Shown piece after piece: positions 12,222 to 22,529 of a DNA stretch of 64,000 nt. This stretch comes from Schoenoplectus triqueter. Its lineage: Eukaryota; Streptophyta; Magnoliopsida; Poales; Cyperaceae. The stretch covers positions 186,001 through 250,000 of the forward strand of contig CAXKVV010002168.1 of NCBI GenBank assembly GCA_964058805.1. Reading direction: 5' to 3'. The notes beneath the pieces were generated by a model. That model did not search any database. It was given only the letters and a program-made list of their open reading frames with translations, and was not told the origin of the DNA. A program made the position numbers and the translations under genes. Positions within the stretch are counted from its first letter, which is position 1. Every line of letters starts with the position of its first letter.

Positions 12222-12420
12222 AGGTGGCCTTGTGATATGGTGCCATGTGGCACAGAGCTGGGTGAGGTGGCCTCCTCTGGCCGTGCCATATGGCATAGGG
12301 TTGGGTGAAGTGGCCCTGTGGTGTAATGCCATGTGGCACTAGGGTGGTGAGGTGGCCCACTGGCTGTCTGCCACGTGGCACTGAGGTGGGGCCCACCTGT
12401 CAGTGACTCATACCAGGGTG
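12222..12420. repeat. Degenerate ~45-bp repeats in the LTR
   Basis: GTGAGGTGGCC and GTGAAGTGGCC phrases alternate with TGCCATGTGGCAC-like phrases at roughly 43-55 bp spacing, four to five times. The last unit carries a perfect G-box. The copy in the right LTR is at about 31802-32000. The block sits inside predicted intron 1 of the antisense gene. Confidence 0.6.
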
Positions 12421-12465
12421 GGGCCCACTTGCTGACATGGCCCAATGAGAGGCTGCCACGTGGCA
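12369..12465. promoter_or_regulatory. Two perfect G-boxes in the LTR
   Basis: TGCCACGTGGCA occurs at 12369-12380 and again at 12454-12465. It is a 12-bp palindrome with a CACGTG core, the typical binding site of plant bZIP and bHLH factors. The pair is kept in the right LTR at 31949-31960 and 32034-32045. Read on the minus strand they lie about 1.3 kb inside the LTR start. Read on the plus strand they are downstream of the antisense promoter. Role in stress or ABA-type response is inference. Confidence 0.5.
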
Positions 12466-13762
12466 CACTCTCTCTCTTCGCTTATTTTACACCTTCTGTG
12501 TTTCTTGCACCCAGTTTGTACCCAGAGCTGTTATTATCTCCAATTTGTACCCAGAGTTGCTCTGATTAAATCTCAGCCTTTGATTAATCCATTTATTCTG
12601 CTTTTATCTTCCCTGAATTTATTTTAATAGCTCCACTTATCCAAAAATCATGAAAATTTCACCAAAAATCCCTAAAATCATGATGATCACCCCTGTAATT
12701 TTTAATTCCATTTTTACCCTTGCCTCTCTGAATTAAAAATTCTTCTATCCATAAAACCTTATTTCTTCTTCAGAATTAATCCCAGATTTCATTTGTAGCT
12801 CAGTGTCTCTGCCAATTATCTCTCTCTTGCAGAAACCACCCTAACTAAATACCAATTAGACTTATATTGATATTCATTAGGGCTTGATCTGATCAACAGT
12901 TGATTACATGTCAACAGTTGATACAAATCTAGACTTGATCAGATGGTTGCTCCCAGCTTTGGCACCTGATCAGTCTTGTGAAATTGACTTTTAATCCCTT
13001 AACATGAGGGTGACTTGGTCAAAGAACTGACTACTTATCAGTAATTGACACAAATCAAAGCATGGTTAGGTGGTTGCTCACAGCTTTGGCACCAGGTCAG
13101 CCTTGAAAGCAAAATCACATTTGGAATTTCTCATGACTAGTTGCATCAAAATGCTAGCTTGGCATTGACATCATTTCATGTAGCATAGGGATTATACTGT
13201 TTCAGCTCCTTTCTAGGGTTAGCTCCAAGGGCAGATTTTTAGGGTTTAATTCTGACTCCTATAATAGGTCACTGAGGTGTGGGGTCCACCTGTCAGTGAA
13301 AATGGTCACATGGGTGACTCATCAGATAGGCTAGGTTTATGTTGTTAGATCCATCTACAAGGGACTGCCAGGTGGGTCCCATTTGTCAGAGAAAATGCAA
13401 TCAAATGGCTGACCCATCAGGAGATTTTCTCTCTCTGAAATCTCCCGAGGGTCAGCCACCTCGAATGAGTAGGAGGTGGTGGGGTATTTATATCCTCGTC
13501 TTTCACCCTAATATTTCATTGTGGGATTAATGGATTTGTTCCGGGGTTAAGCAGCGACCTCTTCTGATTAGTGGGCCATCTTTCATTGCTTTCTCTTCTT
13601 CCCTCTTCTCATGATTTATCATTAATCATCAATTTATTTTCATTTATTCATCTACTCATCCTTGAAATTTTTCAAGGGTAAACAAAGAGCCACCCACCAA
13701 AGCGGGTCCCGAAGATTTTAGAAAATTAAGGGGGCTGCTTTGGTGCACATATTCGTCGCACA

Positions 13763-13791
13763 TTTTTCTTTTCTATCTCCCTCCTTCCTTT
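13763..13791 (-). promoter_or_regulatory. Polypurine tract of the left element
   Basis: On the minus strand this is an almost unbroken run of A and G (one T) ending exactly at the TGTGCGAC start of the 3' LTR, as expected for the primer of plus-strand DNA synthesis. On the plus strand it reads as a pyrimidine tract about 30 bp upstream of the predicted splice acceptor TTATTCTAG at 13811-13819, so the same bases may help splicing of the antisense gene. The copy at 33343-33371 belongs to the truncated element. Confidence 0.8.
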
Positions 13792-16700
13792 GTTATTGAC
13801 TTTATCGCCTTTATTCTAGATTCGACCATCCCTCCATATGGCACGATTCCTAGACGTCCTCGGAGTCATTATCTCTCTTTCTGCGAAGATCCGGAGGACT
13901 GGATGCCCACCGTTAGGGTTACACGCGGCACCCCCATACATCTTCGAGCTGGTGGTTTGATTTTTCGCGACGAGCAGGCTCACGATATTACACCCCTACT
14001 GCCTCGATATCTTTCAGCCGTAGCACCTCCTGTTCATCTCCTTGGCAAGGAGATGATCGATGGAGAGGCCTCTCGCTGGGCTAGCATCGACTTCAGTCTT
14101 CCACTTAGATATCATGGGCACCAGTTAGACTGGATTCGCTACATCCTTACACAGGAGAGGGATGCTCTTTGTAGTTCAGGTGTGTACAGTTGTATTTTCT
14201 TGTCGATGTTTCGGTATCACATTGACACACCTTGGCTTTGTGCTTTCTGCGAGCGGTGGAGTTACTCCACCAACACTCTCTTTATTGATGATCGAGAGTT
14301 GACTCCCACATTATGGGAGATTCGTCAGCTGACCGGTCTACCCGTATTCGGTCATTATTATGACGAGTTCTTATTATCAGAGGATGACTTGAGGGACCCT
14401 TCCCTGCATCCAGCTTCTCTTCGGGAGGTGTACAGGATTTATGATCAGTTGAGAGGGCAGCACCTTTCTGTCCCCTTCAGATTCTGGATATCTTATTTCA
14501 CTGATCGGCTACATTCTCATACCGAGTGTTGTGCCTCTACTCGTGACCCTTTTGGTACCGGGCATCTCGGCCTTTTCAGTGACGTGGCTGCTCCCTCGCA
14601 GGACACTCTGTGCTCACATGAGATCGATCGTGAGACTTATTTGACAGCCTTTCTCTCCTGGTGGATTTGTTTCTTTCTACTCCCCAGTTCGGGGGCTCGT
14701 ACCATCCGTCCCTCGGCATTTGTGATGGCGAGTCAGATTGCTCGTGGTGAGAGAGTCTCATTGGCCGTACCCGTCTTGGCCAACATCTACAGGAGTTTGT
14801 GAGGTTTGACATCTTCACGTGATCCTTCTCACTGTAGGGAGTTGGTACCCTGGCATTTCATTAGTGGGTGGTTGCATATGTATTGGTCTGGCCTGTATCA
14901 CCCATCCTTATCATCAGATTTGAGGGCCCACTTACCCATCTTGGGTGACTTAGCCGGTACAGAGCCTGCCTCCTTGACCCCAGAGGATGCTTGTTTCAGA
15001 TTCTACCGTAGCCATGATCATCTGAGGCTAGCTCGCACCAGCTTAGCTACTCATCATCTGGCTGGGGCTACTTGCAGATCTCTAGTTGATGCGACATTTC
15101 ATTCTAGAGGTTCTTCTTCTTTCAGAGATCAGCCAGATATCTTAGACTATTTCATCAGTCTCCGCCACGGGTTCTTGCCACTCCGTATTGGCGATTATGC
15201 TTTCATAGAGCCTTATTCTCCACACAGATGTGCACATCAGTTTGGTTTAGACCAGGACGTGCCTCTCTTTCTCCTTCGTCCTGAGTCTTTAGCGATGGAC
15301 CTTGAGGGCCTCGGGTGGTGCTACTCACATCTATTTCGCTTAGGGACAGGTTCTCACTTTCAGACGGTACCTGCTTCCCGTACACCCACTTTCTCGAGAC
15401 GCTACATCTGGTGGTATTATAATGTCATTCGCTCGTACCAGTCATACACTCCTTCAGTGGTGGTACGCAGTACTTGCCCCAGAGGCAGTTCATCGTCTAG
15501 CCTCTCTTATGATGACTTCATCTCTTTCCCACTTCTTTCTTCAGTGCCAGTGGATTTTCAGGGGTTAGATAGCCGCTGTCTTCGTTCGTCTACTAGGACT
15601 CAGCTCACTGGTACACTCCAGATTCACCCCTTCCTTATTTTAAGCTTAGATTTCAAGCTAGATTTTGACAGATTTCTTTTTGATCAGATTCTGCGTATGA
15701 GTATGATGAGGCAGAGCCCGGCTTCTCAGTCCCTCGCCCGAGAGCTGTTGACATTTATTCTCATTCACCTACCGAGCCACTGGCTTCAGCCGCCGTGGGG
15801 AGTGATCGAGACGGCGCTTCTCGGCCGCCTTCCCCATCTTCTTTTCCTTCTCCCATTCCGGGTGATTTTCTTTACTGACTCGCCTATCCTTATTCGGGCG
15901 TACTTCATTTACATCTCTAATTAAGGTTTATTTTTCAGCTCGTGGGACATCTCCTTTAGAGGCTGCCCGAGATGACATCGTAGCAGATTCGTCGGCGCCG
16001 GCGAGCACTGCCCTCTCAGGGTTTTGCACTGACCTTACCGTCGCAGGTTCGTGTGCTTCATTTAATACTTAGTTGCCAGTATGCACTAGTATTTTCATTC
16101 TTACATGTAGATTTTACAGGCCCTGAGGCCGATGACATGGCATCTCCACACCGCTCGGAGTCCTTCTTCTACGACGGTCCTGCCTCACCGTCGATTTTAC
16201 TAGTACCCACCGGGGATGGTGACTCCTTTGATGTGGTTCTGGGGCCGGTGCTCACTCTTGTACGATCAGAGGAGGCTTCTTCAGAGCAGGGGAGTCCATT
16301 GGCTGTCGAGCCCGCAGGCGACGAGCCGCTCTTGATCGAGGGAGGGCCATCTCATGCCTCTTCATCTCCCGATGGGCAGCCTCTCATGACTATAGATGGT
16401 GGAGCCTCATCAGATAGTCGGGTGGAGGACTCGACTGAACAGGCTGCAGTCGATTATAGTTCAGAGCTGGATGAGAGTTGGCTGGTGGAGCAGCTATTCG
16501 ACAGCCCAGAGACGGAGGTCCTGGCTAGCGAGGGTCTCACTGAGCCTCATGCCTCTCCCGGTACCTTATATTTCCTTTGTTGTTTGCCCGTATTTTACTT
16601 TTCATGTACTTATGCTTCTTCATTTTATTTTGTAGCCGGGTCTGGTACACCTGCGGGTCCTCCTGAGGCGACCGACATCCCTATCCCTGACTCAGTCCCG

Positions 16701-17645
16701 CCTGTCTCAGGCGACGAGGCGATAGGTTAGATCTTCTCTACCTTCTATTTCTTCTTTGATTATAACAATTTGTTTAACCCATTTATTTTGTTTGCAGATG
16801 TTACATTGAGGGATGTGCAGCTCGCCTTGGCCGCGCTGGCGGATGCACTCCGAGACACCTTCTTCGGAGACTATTCGCTAGATTTTGAGATCCTGGACTC
16901 TCTGCCCGATGGCTTCTCCTTTGATTGGTATAGGCTGATGCGGGATACCATCGCGCCAGCTCTACTCATTGCACCTCGTCTTGAGAGTACCTTCATTTCT
17001 AGGAGGTGTGAGGAGCTACTCGGGGCTTACCAGGATGCGAGCTCTCTCGTATACCAGCACGAGTTGGAGATCCATGAGCTACGCAGGCATTTGGAGGCTG
17101 CTCGACTCCGCTATCTTCAGCGGCTCTCTTCTTGTGCCACTCTCTGTTCCATGGGAGTCAGTGGTGGGCCTGCTCGACTGCTCGTGCAGGAGCTAGAGGA
17201 CCACAGATTATCAGTGGAGGGCTTCTCCCGACATCTAGCGGGACGTCTCCCGGAGCTGCAGATTCACTCGAGTGCCCGGGATAGTGCCTTCTCTCAGTTC
17301 TTAGATTTCGAGGCGGCTTCGGAGGAGGATAGGCACTCCCTCCATGTTCATTTGGAGACCATTAGCACTGTGTTATTAGAGTTGGAGTCCCGCTTTTTGG
17401 GCCCGTAGACTATACTTTCCATTTCTTCTTTTCTCCTTTTCTTTTGTTATACTTGATATAGGATACCTTGACATTTGTCATTTTGAGCTCTTTGTTGTGG
17501 ATGATGCTTGCCTTTATTGTTATCCCTTCGTCGCTTCCTCTGCAGCGCGAGGAAGTATTTTATTCATCTCATGCTGTGCACCTCCAATCTTATTTGTAAA
17601 AGCGCCCGATTACAACTGCTTCATTCTTTCGCAGCGTCTAAACAT

Positions 17646-17651
17646 AATAAA
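17646..17651 (+). terminator. Candidate poly(A) signal of the antisense gene, left copy
   Basis: AATAAA lies about 240 bp after the stop codon of the last exon (17406-17408), in an A/T-rich context. It is the first canonical signal downstream. The matching site for the right-hand gene is 37226-37231. Assignment is by position only. Confidence 0.4.
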
Positions 17652-18005
17652 AGGAAAATCTTTACAACATCCTATTACATTCATTCTATGCATGTTCTTC
17701 CTTATTTATTACAATACAGAACTTAAGTAACCGTGGTATTTTACGGATACCGAACCTGTCTGTATTGACCTCTAGGCCGGGTACAGAATAAACCCGTTTA
17801 TCCCTTTATTACTGATGGATAAACTTACCAGTATCAATTGGATTATGGATGCAATTGATAACACCATTTTGTGGATGCTCCTTGTATATTTAGTTGACAT
17901 TTATTTGTGGAAGCTCACCCACTCTCCCCTCATTTGTGCACCGTTGCGTGCAGAAGTGGAAGCTCACATTCACTCATCTTCACTCAATTTGTTTGGTGGG
18001 GGTAC

Positions 18006-18485
18006 TACCCTCAAACATCCATCACGCATCCCTGCGAGATAGGCTTTCATCGGGTAGGTTCGCTCTCCATGACCCGAGTCACTTCTTTAAGCGAATTACT
18101 TTATTTGACACTGAATGTCGGGCAAAAGCATAAACCCTTAGTCTGACCCCTCCATGACCTATTTTGGGATTAGAAACAGATCACCTCCTTGGGCGTGTGG
18201 TACTTTTGCGGATGAATGTACCCAACCTGGTTTTTATATTTTGGCTACCCTCAAACATCCATCACGCATCCCTGCGAGACAGGCTTTCATCGGGTAGGTC
18301 CGCTCTCCATGACCTGAGTCACTTCTTTAAGCGAGCCGCTTTGTTTAACATGAAATGTCGGGTACAAGCATAAACCCTTGGTCTGACCCCTCCATGATGC
18401 GCCGTGGGATTATGACACGTCATTTCTTCAGGCGTGTGGTGCTTTTACGGATGAATGCACCCAACCTGGCTTTGTATAACACTCA
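18006..18485. repeat. 240-bp direct repeat between integrase end and antisense gene
   Basis: Two tandem copies begin with CTACCCTCAAACATCCATCA at 18006 and 18246. They share TCATCGGGTAGG, CACTTCTTTAAGCGA and AACCCT-rich phrases with about 85-90% identity by eye. The same pair lies at 37586-38065. The whole interval 17409-19152 has no convincing gene. The segment 18486-19152 contains only AT-rich and unremarkable sequence. Confidence 0.75.
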
Positions 18486-19152
18486 TGGTGTCGGGGACAA
18501 AGGTGGCAACCCCTTATTGAAAAGATTTTATTATATTTTTTTATTTTTTATCAATGTGTAAGGAAAATAGGTTTTTATTGTTTTATTTATATATCCTTTT
18601 ATTTTATTAGAAGAAGGCAGATTTTTGGTTATTAGTGATACATGTTACTAATAGTACGAGAGTTATTTATTTATATGCCCTCGGAAGCGACTATTTACTA
18701 GCCACCAATTTGCTCGACCTATCCCTTGGCTTGCGCCGCGGGCGACCAATATGAGCAACTTTCGTCATTTGGGCAACAGATAGTTTGAGGGACAAACTGC
18801 AAACCCTGCCCATTTTTGTGTTTATTCTGTATCAAATGGACAAACCCAGTGGTATTTGTATTGTGAGCCCAAACACCAAAGCTCTCGCCTTACATTCTCG
18901 CATGGTTTTGGCGTTGAATTCTCTTATTCTATATATATTTTTTTTATTTTTATTGTAGGGCTAAATGTGTTTGTGTGGTTTTGGATTTTTGGATGCATTC
19001 TATTTACAAATGCACAAGTAGGGTTTTTGGGATTTTTATGCAAAAGCGGAGGTTAGACATGGGTTTGTGTTTCGTACACGTGTGTGTAAGCGAACACTTA
19101 TTCCCTCCTTATTTATTTACAATAGATACTACTCGGTGGGCCCCGCTCCGGG

Positions 19153-21748
19153 CTATGTGTAGTACTTCTTCAGATATCGCCCATTAATCGGTGGCATGGG
19201 CCTTTCACCTTCATGGTCTATGAGTTGGTATGCGCCGCCCTCGTATACCTTCTCGATTACATATGGCCCTTCCCAATTTGGAGAGAATTTTGGACCGATG
19301 TGCCGGCCAATGATCGGCCCTCTTAAGGACAAGAACAAGCTCCCCTTGTTGAAACGCCCTGACTCGCGCCATTTTGTCATATGCCCTTGCCATTTTTGCC
19401 TGATATATTTCGAGGTTCTGCTGGGCTATCAGTCTTTCCTCGTCCAGGGCATCCAACTCATCCAATCTAAGTTGTTGGCATTCATCCATAGTCATATCGT
19501 TTTGCATAGCCACCCGCAATGATGGTAATTCCACCTCGAGAGGGAGAACGACTTCAACCCCAAAAGCCAGAGAGTACGGGGTAGCTTGCGTAGGCGTTCG
19601 GTACATAGTTCGATAGGCCCATAATGCCTCCTGTAGACGATTATCCCAGTCTCGTTGGTTGCCGTCCACGGTCTTTTTTATAATATTGATCAGGGTTTTG
19701 TTAAAGGCTTCGGCCAGGCCGTTGGCTCTCGGGTTATAAATGGACGAGAATCTCCAATCAATATTGAATTGCTCCGCCAGGGCATAGACTTTAGAGCTCT
19801 TGAAGGCCGTCCCGTTATCAGATATTATCCGTTGTGGGGTGCCGAATCGGTAAAGGATGTGTGTCTTAAAGAACTTGACCACATCGGATGCTTTAACTTC
19901 TTTGAGTGGGATGGCTTCGGCCCATTTTGTAAAGTAATCTGTCACCGCCAGGATGAACCGGTGACCTCTCGACGTAGGAGGGTCTATGGGTCCCACTATG
20001 TCTGTGCCCCACATATTAAATGGCCAGGACGCTACCGTGGGGTGCAATGGGTTTGGCGCTTGATGTATAAAAGGGCCATGTATCTGGCACATGCGGCACT
20101 TCTTTGCGTGCTCCTCACAATCAGCTACCATTGTGGGCCAATAATATCCCATTCGCTTGATCTTTAACTTCATTTTCGGCCCAGACTGATGTGCTCCACA
20201 TAGCCCGGAATGAACTTCTTTCATAACCTGCTCGGCTTCATGCCCTGATACACATCTCAGCCATAACTGATCATAAGACCTCCGGTATAGCGTATTGCCC
20301 ACATACGCATACCGTAGTACTCGCTTTCTTAGTTGATCAGCAATTCTTTTGTCTTTGGGGAGGGTACCATGCAGGAAATATTCGATAAACGGCTGTCTCC
20401 AATCATCATCTTCTCCAGTTATCATTGTTTCTTGGCATTCCATGCTTTTTGGTTCAATATTTTCATTATTCGCATTGTCTGTCGTCTGACACAATGATAA
20501 TGGCCTTCTATTGCGGACGATGATGTGGATTTCTGGCTCTGTTGGTTCACCCAGCTCCTTGGCGAGTTTGGCCAACGCATCTGCTTCACCGTTCACAGCC
20601 CTCGTGACCTTCTCAATGGACACGTACGGGATTTTCTTCATTAATTCCATGGCCTTCTGGTGATATTGTATTAGCTCCAGCTTTAGGACCTTGTATTCGC
20701 CAATTATTTGGTTTATTATCAACTGTGAATCCCCAAAGATGCGCACAGCCTTGATTTCCAGCTCCAGTGATAGCTCTAGTCCGGCGATGAGTGCCTCATA
20801 CTCTGCTTCATTATTTGTGCATGGTTCGGTTAAAGCCAGAGAATGTCGTATTATCCCGCCTTTCGGGGTTACGAAGACTAGTCCCGCGCCAGCTCGCACA
20901 GTTGGGACTCCCGGGCCCGCGATCGGCTTGATCGACGAGGCACCATCAAAGTACATCTCCCATATAGGACTTCCTTCTTCAACATGTAGAGTTTCCTCAT
21001 CGGGAAAGTCACATTTTAATGGGGAGTCATCTTGAATCGGGTGTGCAGCCAGAAAATCAGCCAGCGCCTGCCCCTTGATCGCTTTTTGCGGTGTGTATGT
21101 GATATCAAACTCGGTGAGAATGATCGCCCATTTGGCCAATCTACCCGTCAACATTGGCCGAGTCATCAGGTATTTGAGAGGATCTACCTTCGATATTAAA
21201 ATGATTTTGTGGGCTAGCATGTAGTGCCTCAATTTCTTCACCGCAAAGATTAGGGCTAAACAATGCTTTTCAATCGGCGAATACCCGTGTTCTGCCCCCA
21301 CCATCATGTGGCTTAAGTAATATAGCGCATTTTGGTTACCATCCTGGTTTTCTTGTGCCAACAGAGCTCCCAAGGATCCATCCAAGGCGGTTGTATATAG
21401 GATGAGTTCCTTCCCGGGTATGGGCGCCGCCAATACTGGAGGGTTGAGTAAATATGCCTTGATTTCTTCAAAGGCTCGCTGGCACTCGCCATCCCACTTA
21501 AACGGGATATTCTTCTTAGTTAGCCGGGTGAAGGGTTGGATTTTACCCGATAGGTTGGCTATGAACCGCCTAATGTACGCCAATTGCCCTTGCAAGGATC
21601 GCAATTATTTTAAATTCTTCGGCGGGGATAGTTCAGTGATTGCTTTGATCTTGCTCGGGTCTATCTCAATTCCCCTATGGCGTACCACAAACCCCAGAAA
21701 TTTACCGGATGATACCATGAATGCGCATTTCAACGGGTTTAATTTGAG
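19153..21748 (-). pseudogene. pol: RT remnant, dual RNase H and integrase, left copy
   Basis: Reading leftward, 21748-21605 encodes only the last part of reverse transcriptase (LKLNPLKCAFM, then KFLGFVV) and ends in an in-frame TAA at 21605-21607. The palm domain with its YxDD motif is absent. From 21604 a 797-codon frame follows: RT-linked RNase H (about 21530-21015), a second RNase H (about 20960-20570; YFDGASS, NNEAEYEAL, FGDSQLI, NGEADALAKL, so all acidic residues are present), integrase zinc finger (HSGLCGAH ... CRMC) and integrase core with D near 20001, D near 19819 and E near 19710. One extra C at 19318-19321, absent from the other copy, shifts the frame in the C-terminal domain; the true end (PPINGRYLKKYYT) is in another frame and stops at 19153. 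No chromodomain is seen. This copy cannot make reverse transcriptase. Confidence 0.88.
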
Positions 21749-22529
21749 CGCATGTCCCGGAACGGGGTTCGCTCGTCATTTCTTTGAGTAGCTCGGAGTT
21801 ATAGATTGCGGTTTGCAGGTTTTCAATCATTATCATGATTTCATTGTGTTGGGTCTTGATATCCTGCATTACTTCCCATTGTTCAGACACCTCTCTTCTA
21901 TTATTTTCAACTTGATGCCTTATTTCGTCGATCGCATTCCAGACACGACCTTCGAAATTTTCCCGCCATGAGCGTTCTTCATTCATAGGCCTCGGCCTAA
22001 CCGGGTTATCCCTTCCGCTACCGGGTCCCGTGTTGATCATATATGACTCCTCACTTTCATCATCTGTTTCGGGCCCTTTATATGGCTTCTTGAGGATGTG
22101 ATAGATGATTTCTTCGTCAGATTCCTCTTCCCAGGGTTGACGATCATGGTCAGACTCTTCTCCCGAGGTAATATCACCCGAGTCGTTGGAATCTTCGGAG
22201 TCTTCTCCCGAAGTTGCCTCTATGATCTGAATTTGAGGGGTGTTGGCAGGCTTAAAATTGAAAATGACCTCCTCTTCAGAATCACTTGAATTGATTTCGC
22301 TCGGTTTTGTCTGGGCTTTATATGTAGCCACCTGTTTGAAGCGGAAGGTCGCTTCCTCACCCGACTTTCTTCCGGGTCTTTGGGCTCGAGCACCTCGGGG
22401 CTTAATATTGAATTTAACCTCTTCTTCTTCTCCAGATGAGGTATCAAATTTAGGGCCTTTACTGAAGGGTTTCTGACTTGCTTTTGTTACTGGCCGGCTT
22501 GGCGCCACGGTAGATTTAGGCAGAAAATA
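21702..22529 (-). pseudogene. Acidic linker between protease and RT, left copy
   Basis: This region continues the gag-protease reading frame after the TAG at 22530-22532 and stays open for about 270 codons. It is rich in Ser, Glu and Asp (TSSGEEEE, SSDSEEEV, SGEDSEDSNDSGD) and then becomes helical (WNAIDEIRHQVENNRREV). It then runs into sequence that belongs to RT in another frame, which places the RT deletion breakpoint at about 21750-21790. Linkers like this between protease and RT are usual in Tat-group elements. No enzymatic motif is visible. Confidence 0.6.

Larger units (their letters stand above)
6890..13762 (-). repeat. 3' LTR of the left element (6,873 bp)
   Basis: The LTR starts on the plus strand with TGTGCGACCC at 6890 and ends with GTCGCACA at 13755-13762. 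It is followed directly by the pyrimidine-rich complement of the polypurine tract. The whole length recurs at 26532-33342 with scattered substitutions (about eleven in the first 930 bp, fewer later) and one 62-bp length difference. At 6.9 kb it is exceptionally long for an LTR. It contains short tandem repeats, a 1.2-kb AT-rich part, two inverted repeats, G-boxes, and, in the plus direction, the promoter, leader exon and first coding exon of the antisense gene. ORFs of 60-87 codons in it look fortuitous apart from that exon. Confidence 0.9.
11815..17408 (+). pseudogene. Spliced antisense gene with plant mobile domain, left copy (premature stop)
   Basis: Seven coding exons are predicted at 11815-11962, 13820-15610, 15688-15861, 15939-16046, 16120-16560, 16636-16725 and 16798-17408. 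They follow a noncoding leader exon (about 11330-11677, with an 84-bp intron to 11761). All introns are GT-AG and phase 1. Introns 2-6 are 77, 77, 73, 75 and 72 bp, and intron 1 (1,857 bp) crosses the LTR end. Exon 1 encodes a basic, NLS-like stretch (KKKKRRR). Exon 2 has the hallmarks of a plant mobile domain: LTPTLWEIRQLTGLPV and PHRCAHQFGLDQDVP. Exons 3-6 are acidic and Ser/Pro-rich; exon 7 looks helical. TGA at 14800-14802, where the other copy has CGA, would end the product after about 376 residues. The gene is antisense to gag-pol. Its function in the element is unknown. Confidence 0.75.

Noticed and set aside
15611..15924. C-terminal tail of the PMD open frame as coding
   Set aside because: Past 15610 this frame gives hydrophobic junk, while another frame gives a Ser/Pro-rich stretch that fits a 77-bp intron and a phase-1 donor at 15861.
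19655..20167. Plus-strand open frame over integrase
   Set aside because: It is a shadow of the integrase gene on the minus strand, which has clear catalytic motifs.
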